From: Betaproteobacteria bacterium
GTDB lineage: Bacteria > Pseudomonadota > Gammaproteobacteria > Burkholderiales > Burkholderiaceae
NCBI GenBank assembly: GCA_013205155.1
Contig: JABMMT010000258.1
Coordinates: 1 to 8,224 of the forward strand
DNA: 8,224 nucleotides
Direction: 5' to 3'
The notes beneath the pieces are model-generated. The model saw nothing but the letters and a program-made list of their open reading frames with translations, was not told the DNA's origin and made no database searches. The translations under genes were made by a program, and so were the position numbers. Below are positions 1-5,306 of the stretch, one piece after another (within the stretch, counting starts at the first letter, position 1; every line of letters starts with the position of its first letter).

Positions 1-120
1 AATGTCACCATTACCGTCAAACTCATTGCGCCAATTGCGATGGAAGAAGGTTTACGTTTTGCAATCCGTGAAGGTGGCCGTACTGTTGGCGCCGGTGTGG
101 TTGCAAAGATTTTGGCTTAA
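1..120 (+). CDS. tuf: Elongation factor Tu, C-terminal end (partial)
   Basis: Frame 1 is open from the left edge to the TAA at 118-120 and encodes the last 39 residues of EF-Tu, the GTPase that delivers aminoacyl-tRNA to the ribosomal A site in the cytoplasm. The signature is the run IAPIAMEEGLRFAIREGGRT followed by VGAGVVAKILA, the final beta-barrel domain (domain 3) that contacts tRNA and is nearly invariant in bacteria. The 5' part lies outside the window. In betaproteobacteria tuf commonly closes the rpsL-rpsG-fusA-tuf group just ahead of rpsJ, which fits what follows here. No terminator is seen after it, so read-through into rpsJ is plausible. Confidence 0.96.
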   Translation, partial: NVTITVKLIAPIAMEEGLRFAIREGGRTVGAGVVAKILA

Positions 121-147
121 GTTTTATTAGATTTAAAGTTTTAGAAG

Positions 148-153
148 TATAAA
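148..153 (+). promoter_or_regulatory. Weak candidate -10 element before rpsJ
   Basis: TATAAA at 148-153 resembles a sigma70 -10 box. A start about 7 bases downstream would begin the RNA near 160, just at the left arm of the possible leader fold (159-239). No good -35 is visible at 16-18 bases: the sequence around 123-132 is only T-rich. The gap is AT-rich, so a chance match is quite possible, and rpsJ may simply be read from the upstream tuf transcript. Confidence 0.22.
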
Positions 154-158
154 TATTT

Positions 159-239
159 AGCGGTTTGCTAACCGGTGACATCAGTGCTGCTGATGTCACC
201 GAGCTCTTTAGATGTATAACGTGGCAGCACCACACCGCT
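159..239 (+). promoter_or_regulatory. Structured 5' leader of rpsJ (candidate RNA element)
   Basis: Three helices can be read directly. A perfect 12-bp hairpin has arms 173-184 and 190-201 with a 5-base loop TGCTG. A small hairpin has GTGG at 221-224 and CCAC at 230-233 with loop CAGCA. AGCGGT at 159-164 can pair with ACCGCT at 234-239 and enclose both. The two loops are exact reverse complements; counting flanking bases, 184-190 matches 224-230 over 7 bases. The right side ends just before the rpsJ ribosome binding site (GGAA, 244-247). The long hairpin is not followed by a T-run, so it does not look like an intrinsic terminator. In E. coli the S10 leader is the target of L4 feedback; whether this unrelated-looking leader has such a role is inference. 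Confidence 0.5.
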
Positions 240-252
240 CTTTGGAATTAAT

Positions 253-564
253 ATGCAAAACCAAAAAATTCGTATTCGCCTTAAAGCATTTGATTACCGC
301 TTAATTGACCAGTCTGCGGCTGAAATTGTGGATACAGCTAAGCGTACCGGTGCTGTTGTTAAGGGTCCAGTACCTTTGCCAACTCGTATTGAGCGTTTTG
401 ACATCCTTCGTTCACCACACGTGAATAAGACATCTCGTGATCAATTAGAGATCCGTACCCATCTTCGTTTGATGGATATTGTTGATCCTACTGAGAAAAC
501 AGTTGATGCCTTAATGAAATTAGACCTTCCAGCAGGCGTGGATGTCGAAATCAAGTTGCAATAA
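253..564 (+). CDS. rpsJ: 30S ribosomal protein S10
   Basis: S10 is a 30S head protein and, as NusE, also a subunit of the NusB-NusE antitermination complex. The 103 residues equal the E. coli length. Recognisable blocks are IRIRLKAFDYRLIDQSA near the N-terminus, the segment GPVPLPTRIERFDILRSPHV around residues 38-57 and SRDQLEIRTHLRLMDI around residues 61-76; the protruding loop that enters the 30S head lies in the middle of these. The ATG at 253 is preceded by GGAA at 244-247. It is the first gene of the S10 operon order, but unlike the usual tight arrangement it is separated from rplC by about 190 bases containing a promoter. S10 may therefore be expressed partly independently of the other genes. 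Confidence 0.98.
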   Translation: MQNQKIRIRLKAFDYRLIDQSAAEIVDTAKRTGAVVKGPVPLPTRIERFDILRSPHVNKTSRDQLEIRTHLRLMDIVDPTEKTVDALMKLDLPAGVDVEIKLQ

Positions 565-587
565 TTTGTTGCTTTCAGTCTTTTTGC

Positions 588-616
588 TTGTCAAGATTGG
601 TATTTCGGGATAGAAT
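588..616 (+). promoter_or_regulatory. Sigma70-type promoter between rpsJ and rplC
   Basis: A TTGTCA -35 box (588-593, 5 of 6 to TTGACA) and a TAGAAT -10 box (611-616, 5 of 6 to TATAAT) are separated by exactly 17 bases. Transcription would start around 622-624, leaving a leader of about 135 bases before rplC. This is the best promoter match in the window and explains the unusually long rpsJ-rplC gap. Its -10 and start region resemble those of the candidate promoter before rplN. Confidence 0.66.
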
Positions 617-728
617 CTAAGGCTTCGCTCAATTATTTGCGCGTAATTTTAGGCTTTATCAGTAGTAAAAACGCTGTAAGTTATTGATCTAGAAGTATTT
701 TTACTTGTAAATCATTTAAATTAATTTT

Positions 729-748
729 GCCGACCAATCGTAGTCGGC
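729..748 (+). promoter_or_regulatory. Hairpin next to the rplC ribosome binding site
   Basis: GCCGAC (729-734) and GTCGGC (743-748) form a perfect 6-bp GC-rich stem with an 8-base loop (CAATCGTA). T728 and G749 could add a wobble pair. The right arm ends two bases before the GGAG ribosome binding site (751-754), so the stem could affect ribosome access. It stands out in an otherwise AT-rich leader. No T-run follows, so it is not a terminator. A translational control role is inference. Confidence 0.5.
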
Positions 749-750
749 GT

Positions 751-754
751 GGAG
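751..754 (+). promoter_or_regulatory. Ribosome binding site that fixes the rplC start
   Basis: GGAG at 751-754 lies only one base before the first in-frame ATG (756) but seven bases before the ATG at 762. The second spacing is functional and the first is not, so translation should start at 762. Confidence 0.75.
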
Positions 755-761
755 CATGAAT

Positions 762-1418
762 ATGAGCTTAGGCTTAATCGGCCGTAAGGTCGGCATGACC
801 CGTCTATTTACGGACGAAGGGGAATCTATTCCCGTCACCGTAATCGACGTGAGCGATAACAGAATCGCTCAAATCAAGACCCAGGCAACTGATGGCTATG
901 ATGCTATTCAGTTGGCGCATGGTACCCGGAGAGCTACACGAGTTACTAAATCAATGGCTGGTCACTTTGCTAAAGCAGGTGTGATGGCCGGTAACGGGCT
1001 TAACGAATTCCAACTAGATGCAGCAAAAATTGCAGAAATGACACCAGGGCAAGTTATACCTGCTGAAGCTGCATTTACTACTGGCCAAAAAGTGGATGTG
1101 CAAGGCGTTTCTATCGGTAAGGGTTATGCAGGCACTATTAAGCGTTATCACTTCGCTTCTGGTCGCGCATCCCATGGTAATTCACGTTCACATAACGTGC
1201 CAGGCTCCATCGGTATGGCACAAGATCCAGGTCGTGTTTTTCCAGGTAAGCGCATGACCGGTCACCTTGGTGACGTTACCAAAACAGTTCAAAATTTAGT
1301 CATCGCACGCATTGATGCAGAACGTAATCTGATCATGGTTAAAGGCGCTATTCCAGGTGCCCCTGGCGGTAAAGTTATTGTTACTCCAGCGGTGAAAACA
1401 CCGTTGAAGAAGAAATAA
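762..1418 (+). CDS. rplC: 50S ribosomal protein L3
   Basis: L3 is a primary 23S rRNA-binding protein that starts large-subunit assembly, with an extension reaching toward the peptidyl transferase centre. The protein is 218 residues from the chosen start (E. coli 209). It opens MSLGLIGRKVGMTR, matching the family N-terminus. The central loop has SHNVPGSIGMAQDPGRVFPG at about residues 143-162; the Gln at residue 154 corresponds to E. coli Gln150, the target of the PrmB methyltransferase, although the neighbouring residues differ (GMAQ rather than GQNQ). An in-frame ATG at 756 would add Met-Asn but sits one base from the GGAG binding site. It is the first gene behind the internal promoter, with rplD 11 bases downstream. 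Confidence 0.97.
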   Translation: MSLGLIGRKVGMTRLFTDEGESIPVTVIDVSDNRIAQIKTQATDGYDAIQLAHGTRRATRVTKSMAGHFAKAGVMAGNGLNEFQLDAAKIAEMTPGQVIPAEAAFTTGQKVDVQGVSIGKGYAGTIKRYHFASGRASHGNSRSHNVPGSIGMAQDPGRVFPGKRMTGHLGDVTKTVQNLVIARIDAERNLIMVKGAIPGAPGGKVIVTPAVKTPLKKK

Positions 1419-1429
1419 GGAGAGCGAAT

Positions 1430-2050
1430 ATGGAACTTAAGCTTCTCCAAGACAACGGTACTTTAGGTGCAGGCGTTCAAGCTTCATCAGAAGTATTCGA
1501 ACGTGAATATAACGAAGCGTTGGTACACCAAGTTGTAGTGGCTTACCAAGCTAATGCACGTAGTGGTAACCGCGCACAAAAAGACCGTGAGCAAGTTAAG
1601 CACTCAACCAAAAAACCTTGGCGTCAAAAAGGGACTGGTCGTGCACGTGCTGGTATGAGCTCCTCACCATTGTGGCGCGGAGGCGGTCGTATATTTCCAA
1701 ATTCTCCAGAAGAGAATTTCAGCCAAAAAGTAAACAAGAAAATGTATCGCGCTGGAATGAGATCGATTTTGTCTCAATTGGCTCGCGAAGGTCGTTTGAA
1801 TGTGGTTGATCAATTTAATCTGGACGCTCCTAAGACTAAAGTTTTAGCTGACAAAGTTAAAGCAATGGGCTTAGATTCAGTCTTGATCATTGTTGATCAA
1901 GTTAGTGAGAATTTGTACTTGGCATCACGCAACTTACATAAGATTGCTGTTTGTGAGCCACAGCATGCTGATCCATTGGCTCTGGTTCAATACAAAAAAG
2001 TATTGGTAAGTAAAGCGGCGATCGCAAAAATTGAGGAGTTGCTGAAATGA
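1430..2050 (+). CDS. rplD: 50S ribosomal protein L4
   Basis: L4 binds 23S rRNA and sends a long loop into the nascent peptide exit tunnel. In E. coli it also represses its own S10 operon at transcription and translation and can modulate RNase E. The length is 206 residues (E. coli 201). The tunnel loop tip KKPWRQKGTGRARAG is at residues 61-75; Lys67 aligns with E. coli Lys63, a macrolide-resistance position, and is the wild-type residue here. SQKVNKKMYRAGMRSILSQL at residues 98-117 is the conserved region after the loop. AAGGAG (1417-1422) overlaps the rplC stop and lies 7 bases before the ATG. The stop codon overlaps the rplW start as ATGA (2047-2050), suggesting translational coupling. If L4 feedback exists here, its leader target could lie before rpsJ or before rplC. 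Confidence 0.98.
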   Translation: MELKLLQDNGTLGAGVQASSEVFEREYNEALVHQVVVAYQANARSGNRAQKDREQVKHSTKKPWRQKGTGRARAGMSSSPLWRGGGRIFPNSPEENFSQKVNKKMYRAGMRSILSQLAREGRLNVVDQFNLDAPKTKVLADKVKAMGLDSVLIIVDQVSENLYLASRNLHKIAVCEPQHADPLALVQYKKVLVSKAAIAKIEELLK

Positions 2051-2361
2051 GCCAAGTCCGTAAAAACGATCACAACCTAATGAGGGTTCTGCTTGGTCCC
2101 GTTATCTCTGAGAAAGCCACTATGGTTGCAGAGAAAAATGAACAAGTAGTTTTCCAAGTGGCTCGCGATGCAAACAAGAGCGATGTAAAACAAGCGGTCG
2201 AATTGCTCTTTAAAGTGCAAGTTGACTCAGTTCAAATCGTGAATCAAAAGGGCAAGCCTAAGCGCTATGGCCGTTTTGAAGGTCGTCGTGACCATACTAA
2301 GAAGGCCTATGTGAACTTGAAACCAGGCCAAGAAATTAACTTTGAAGCGGAGGCGAATTAA
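2047..2361 (+). CDS. rplW: 50S ribosomal protein L23
   Basis: L23 sits at the tunnel exit and is the docking site for trigger factor and the signal recognition particle. The 104-residue product is close to the E. coli length of 100. Typical elements are the N-terminal RVLLGPVISEKATMVAEKN (about residues 13-31), where ISEKA is the family hallmark, the helix DANKSDVKQAVELLFKVQVD, and the loop KGKPKRYGRFEGRRDHTKKA, rich in basic rRNA-binding residues. The ATG overlaps the rplD stop by 4 bases, and GAGGAG at 2033-2038 inside rplD is 8 bases upstream. rplB follows after two bases. Confidence 0.98.
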   Translation: MSQVRKNDHNLMRVLLGPVISEKATMVAEKNEQVVFQVARDANKSDVKQAVELLFKVQVDSVQIVNQKGKPKRYGRFEGRRDHTKKAYVNLKPGQEINFEAEAN

Positions 2362-2363
2362 TC

Positions 2364-3194
2364 ATGCCTTTGATGAAGACAAAACCGACCTCACCAGGTC
2401 GTCGCTCAATGGTCAAGGTGGTCAATCCTGACCTCCATAAAGGCAAGCCTTTTGCACCATTGTTAGAGCCACAGTTTCAAAAAGCGGGCCGCAATAATAA
2501 CGGTCACATCACTACCCGTCATAAAGGTGGTGGGCATAAGCATCACTATCGTGTAGTTGACTTTAAACGCAACGACAAAGATGGCATTCCAGCAAAAGTT
2601 GAGCGCTTGGAATACGATCCAAACCGCAGTGCAAATATTGCATTGATTGTGTTTGCTGATGGCGAGCGTCGTTATATCCCTGCAGCTAAAGGTATGACTG
2701 TTGGCCAAGCAATTATGAATGGTTCAGAAGCAGCAATCAAATCTGGTAATAACTTACCTATTCGCAATATTCCAGTTGGTAGCACTATTCACTGTGTAGA
2801 AATATTGCCAGGTAAAGGTGCGCAGGTTGCACGTTCCGCTGGCGGTTCTGCAGTTCTGTTAGCTCGTGAAGGCGTATATGCCCAGGTGCGTTTGCGCTCT
2901 GGTGAAGTTCGCCGCGTTCTAATTGAGTGCCGCGCCACTATTGGTGAAGTCGGTAATGAAGAGCACAGCTTGCGTGTTATTGGTAAAGCTGGTGCAAATC
3001 GCTGGCGTGGTATTCGTCCAACTGTTCGCGGTGTGGCGATGAACCCAGTAGATCACCCACATGGTGGTGGTGAAGGTAAGACAGGCGAAGGCCGTGTACC
3101 AGTATCTCCATGGGGCACTCCAACCAAAGGTTATCGTACACGTCGTAACAAGCGTACAACATCGATGATCGTTCAACGCCGTCAAAAGCGCTAA
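2364..3194 (+). CDS. rplB: 50S ribosomal protein L2
   Basis: L2 is one of the most conserved large-subunit proteins. It binds 23S rRNA near the peptidyl transferase centre and is needed for subunit association. The length is 276 residues (E. coli 273). Conserved features are TSPGRRSMVKV (residues 9-19), NNNGHITTRHKGGGHKHHYR (44-63), and the C-terminal NPVDHPHGGGEGKTGEGR (227-244). His231 in DHPHGGGEG corresponds to E. coli His229, implicated in activity. The C-terminus is strongly basic, as expected. GGAGG at 2349-2353 is 10 bases before the ATG. A second in-frame ATG at 2373 is less likely, because the N-terminus MPLMKTKPTSPGRR aligns with the full-length betaproteobacterial form. Confidence 0.98.
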   Translation: MPLMKTKPTSPGRRSMVKVVNPDLHKGKPFAPLLEPQFQKAGRNNNGHITTRHKGGGHKHHYRVVDFKRNDKDGIPAKVERLEYDPNRSANIALIVFADGERRYIPAAKGMTVGQAIMNGSEAAIKSGNNLPIRNIPVGSTIHCVEILPGKGAQVARSAGGSAVLLAREGVYAQVRLRSGEVRRVLIECRATIGEVGNEEHSLRVIGKAGANRWRGIRPTVRGVAMNPVDHPHGGGEGKTGEGRVPVSPWGTPTKGYRTRRNKRTTSMIVQRRQKR

Positions 3195-3214
3195 GCGATT
3201 AAGGAAAAATAGAT

Positions 3215-3493
3215 ATGACACGTTCAGCTAAAAAAGGCCCATTTTGCGAAGCCAGCTTAGTAAATAAAGTTGAAGTCGCACAAGCCAACAAAGACAAAAA
3301 GCCGATCAAAACTTGGTCACGCCGTTCAACGATTCTTCCAGACTTTATTGGTCTGACAATCGCTGTTCACAACGGTCGTCAACACGTTCCGGTTTATGTA
3401 TCAGAAAACATGGTGGGTCATAAGTTAGGCGAATTTGCCTTGACCCGTACTTTCAAAGGTCACTCTGCTGACAAGAAAGTTGTGAAGAAGTAA
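3215..3493 (+). CDS. rpsS: 30S ribosomal protein S19
   Basis: S19 is a 30S head protein that pairs with S13 and lies near the A-site tRNA and the intersubunit bridge. The length of 92 residues equals E. coli. It begins MTRSAKKGPFCEASLVNKVE, contains TWSRRSTILPDFIGLTIAVH around residues 33-52 and NGRQHVPVYVSENMVGHKLG around residues 53-72, and ends with GEFALTRTFKGHSADKKVVKK, the family signature region. AAGGA at 3201-3205 is 9 bases before the ATG. It lies 20 bases after rplB and 10 bases before the chosen rplV start. Nothing is unusual. Confidence 0.98.
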   Translation: MTRSAKKGPFCEASLVNKVEVAQANKDKKPIKTWSRRSTILPDFIGLTIAVHNGRQHVPVYVSENMVGHKLGEFALTRTFKGHSADKKVVKK

Positions 3494-3497
3494 GGGG
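3492..3497 (+). promoter_or_regulatory. Ribosome binding site that decides the rplV start
   Basis: AAGGGG at 3492-3497 overlaps the rpsS stop and is followed by three consecutive in-frame ATGs (3498, 3501, 3504). The spacings are 0, 3 and 6 bases. Only the third is suitable for initiation, and it is also the one matching the L22 family N-terminus. Confidence 0.75.
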
Positions 3498-3503
3498 ATG
3501 ATG

Positions 3504-3833
3504 ATGGAAGTTAAAGCTATTCACAAGAGCGCCCGCATTTCAGCGCAAAAGACACGTTTGGTCGCTGATCAAATTCGTGGTTTGCCGATTGCTCGCGCAT
3601 TAAACATTTTGAACTTCAGCCCCAAGAAAGCTGCCGTTATTGTGAAAAAAGTAGTTGAATCAGCGATTGCAAATGCTGAACACAATAAAGGTGCTGATAT
3701 TGATGAGCTCAAGGTATCAGCGGTCATCGTTGATAAAGGTACTTCCTTGAAGCGCTTCACTGCGCGCGCTAAGGGTCGTGGCAATCAAATCGAAAAACAA
3801 ACTTGTCACATTAGCGTGACCTTGAGTAACTAA
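3504..3833 (+). CDS. rplV: 50S ribosomal protein L22
   Basis: L22 contacts all six domains of 23S rRNA and lines the exit tunnel with a beta-hairpin opposite L4. From the ATG at 3504 the product is 109 residues and aligns without gaps to the 110-residue E. coli protein: RISAQKTRLVADQIRGLP at 11-28, KKAAVIVKKVVESAIANAEH at 41-60, and RAKGRGNQIEKQTCHISV at 88-105. The hairpin tip SLKR at 81-84 corresponds to E. coli SMKR, where a three-residue deletion gives macrolide resistance; it is intact here. ATGs at 3498 and 3501 would add two methionines but have no usable ribosome binding site spacing. rpsC follows after 8 bases. Confidence 0.97.
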   Translation: MEVKAIHKSARISAQKTRLVADQIRGLPIARALNILNFSPKKAAVIVKKVVESAIANAEHNKGADIDELKVSAVIVDKGTSLKRFTARAKGRGNQIEKQTCHISVTLSN

Positions 3834-3841
3834 GGAAAGAT

Positions 3842-4669
3842 ATGGGCCAAAAGATTAATCCCACCGGATTCCGACTCGCGGTAACGAAGAATTGGACATC
3901 ACGTTGGTATGCAAACAATACCGATTTCGCAAAAATGCTGAAAGAGGACGTTGACGTCCGCATCTATTTGAAGAAGAAGTTGAAAAACGCATCTGTTAGT
4001 AAAGTAATCATCGAGCGTCCTGCTAAGAATGCACGCATCACTATTTATAGCTCACGTCCAGGTGTAGTCATCGGAAAAAAAGGCGAAGATATTGAAGTTC
4101 TCCGTCGCGAACTGCAAAAGCGTATGGGCGTTCCAGTTCACGTGAATATCGAAGAAATTCGTAAGCCTGAAGTAGATGCTCAATTGATTGCTGACTCTAT
4201 TACTCAGCAGTTAGAAAAGCGCATTATGTTCCGTCGCGCTATGAAGCGCGCAATGCAAAGCGCTATGCGTCTTGGCGCACAAGGCATCAAGATCATGTCA
4301 TCTGGACGCTTGAATGGTGCTGAGATTGCTCGTCGCGAATGGTACCGTGAAGGTCGCGTTCCACTTCATACATTAAAGGCTGATATTGATTACGCAACAT
4401 CAGAGGCTGAAACAACTTACGGCATCATTGGTGTAAAAGTTTGGGTTTATAAAGGCGACACATTGGGACGTGGTGCAGACGCTCCAGTAGCTGCTCCATC
4501 CGTTGAGCCAGCTGCCGAAGAAAAGAAAACCCGTCGTGCTCCAACTAAAACAGCTGCACGTAAACCAGCCGCTGTTACTGAAAAGCCTTTAGTTGCTGCT
4601 AAGCCAGCAATCAAGCGTGTTCGTAAGGTTGAAGTACCTGCCGCAGATACGCAGAAGTCAGGAGAGTAA
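3842..4669 (+). CDS. rpsC: 30S ribosomal protein S3 with extended C-terminal tail
   Basis: S3 forms part of the mRNA entry channel with S4 and S5 and contributes to mRNA unwinding. The first 210 residues or so are the standard fold: the start MGQKINPTGFRLAV, a type II KH domain with the GXXG motif GKKG at 78-81, and the C-terminal domain with MSSGRLNGAEIARREWYREG (152-171) and TTYGIIGVKVWVYKGD (191-206). The protein is 275 residues against 233 in E. coli. The extra part, from about residue 211, is low-complexity and rich in Ala, Pro, Lys and Arg, likely disordered and RNA-binding or surface-exposed. Such tails occur in betaproteobacterial S3, so I read it as lineage-specific. AAGGAA at 3832-3837 precedes the ATG. 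Confidence 0.97.
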   Translation: MGQKINPTGFRLAVTKNWTSRWYANNTDFAKMLKEDVDVRIYLKKKLKNASVSKVIIERPAKNARITIYSSRPGVVIGKKGEDIEVLRRELQKRMGVPVHVNIEEIRKPEVDAQLIADSITQQLEKRIMFRRAMKRAMQSAMRLGAQGIKIMSSGRLNGAEIARREWYREGRVPLHTLKADIDYATSEAETTYGIIGVKVWVYKGDTLGRGADAPVAAPSVEPAAEEKKTRRAPTKTAARKPAAVTEKPLVAAKPAIKRVRKVEVPAADTQKSGE

Positions 4670-4671
4670 GC

Positions 4672-5085
4672 ATGTTACAACCAAAGCGTCGCAAGTATCG
4701 TAAGGAACAAAAAGGTCGTAACACTGGTGTGGCAACACGCGGTAGTTCAGTAGCCTTCGGCGACTTCGGATTAAAGTCTATTGGCCGCGGTCGTTTGACT
4801 GCACGTCAGATTGAATCTGCACGTCGCGCAATGACACGTCACATTAAGCGTGGTGGCCGTATCTGGATCCGTATTTTCCCAGATAAGCCAATTTCACAAA
4901 AGCCGGCCGAAGTGCGCATGGGTAACGGTAAAGGTAATCCAGAGTACTACGTAGCAGAAATTCAACCAGGCAAGATTTTGTACGAGATGGATGGCGTGGA
5001 TGAAACTTTGGCGCGCGAAGCTTTCAAGCTTGCTGCTGCTAAATTACCATTAAAAACCACTTTCGTGATTCGCCACTTAGGTTGA
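4672..5085 (+). CDS. rplP: 50S ribosomal protein L16
   Basis: L16 binds near helices 38-42 and 89 of 23S rRNA, organises the A-site tRNA region and is a late assembly protein. The 137 residues match the E. coli length (136). The family N-terminus MLQPKRRKYRKEQKGRNTG is complete. RGSSVAFGDFGLKSIGRGRL is at 23-42 and KPAEVRMGNGKGNPEYYVA at about 77-95. Arg82 corresponds to E. coli Arg81, hydroxylated by the oxygenase RoxA (YcfD) in that species; whether it is modified here cannot be seen. AGGAG at 4660-4664 is 7 bases before the ATG. The gap to rpmC is 14 bases using the rpmC start chosen here. Confidence 0.98.
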   Translation: MLQPKRRKYRKEQKGRNTGVATRGSSVAFGDFGLKSIGRGRLTARQIESARRAMTRHIKRGGRIWIRIFPDKPISQKPAEVRMGNGKGNPEYYVAEIQPGKILYEMDGVDETLAREAFKLAAAKLPLKTTFVIRHLG

Positions 5086-5099
5086 TCGGGATAGAGATG

Positions 5100-5294
5100 A
5101 TGAAAAATAAAGAATTAGTAGCTAAAGATCTGACTGCCTTGAATGCAGAATTAACAGAGCTCTTAAAGACAAACTTTAAGCTCCGTATGCAAAAGGGCAC
5201 TCAGCAACTCACAAATACCAGCCAATTGGGTAAGACAAAGCGCGACATTGCTCGTGTGAAGACTTTTATTACCCAAAAGACTGCACAGAAATAA
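5100..5294 (+). CDS. rpmC: 50S ribosomal protein L29
   Basis: L29 is a small two-helix protein beside L23 at the tunnel exit, part of the docking area for trigger factor and signal recognition particle. From the ATG at 5100 it has 64 residues and aligns without gaps to the E. coli protein (63): MKNKELVAKDLTALNAELTE, then LRMQKGTQQLTNTSQLGK, then RRDIARVK-like KRDIARVKTFITQK. The reading frame is open further upstream to a TTG at 5082 overlapping the rplP stop, and there is an ATG at 5097, but the extra residues have no counterpart in the family. GGGA at 5088-5091 is a plausible, modest ribosome binding site 8 bases before 5100. rpsQ begins 12 bases after the stop. Confidence 0.93.
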   Translation: MKNKELVAKDLTALNAELTELLKTNFKLRMQKGTQQLTNTSQLGKTKRDIARVKTFITQKTAQK

Positions 5295-5306
5295 GGAAAA
5301 AGGGAT

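Noticed and set aside
173..201. 12-bp hairpin as an intrinsic terminator after tuf
   Set aside because: The bases after the stem are AGCTCTTTAG, without a run of T. A strong terminator there would also be odd directly before rpsJ without a clear promoter.
23..235. Minus-strand open frame across the tuf end and the rpsJ leader
   Set aside because: It overlaps the conserved tuf coding end and the leader hairpins, has no family resemblance and no clear ribosome binding site. Other minus-strand frames (for example 2463-2708, 2919-3221, 3569-3784, 6031-6330, 6635-6871, 7192-7452) are likewise shadows of conserved ribosomal protein genes.
553..585. Possible terminator just after rpsJ
   Set aside because: GCAA/TTGC gives only a 4-bp stem overlapping the rpsJ stop, and the following T-rich stretch is interrupted. 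Too weak to call.
1618..1809. Plus-strand open frame inside rplD
   Set aside because: It lies in another frame of the conserved L4 tunnel-loop region and has no recognisable domain or plausible initiation site. The frame at 6783-7034 across rplE and rpsN is rejected for the same reason.
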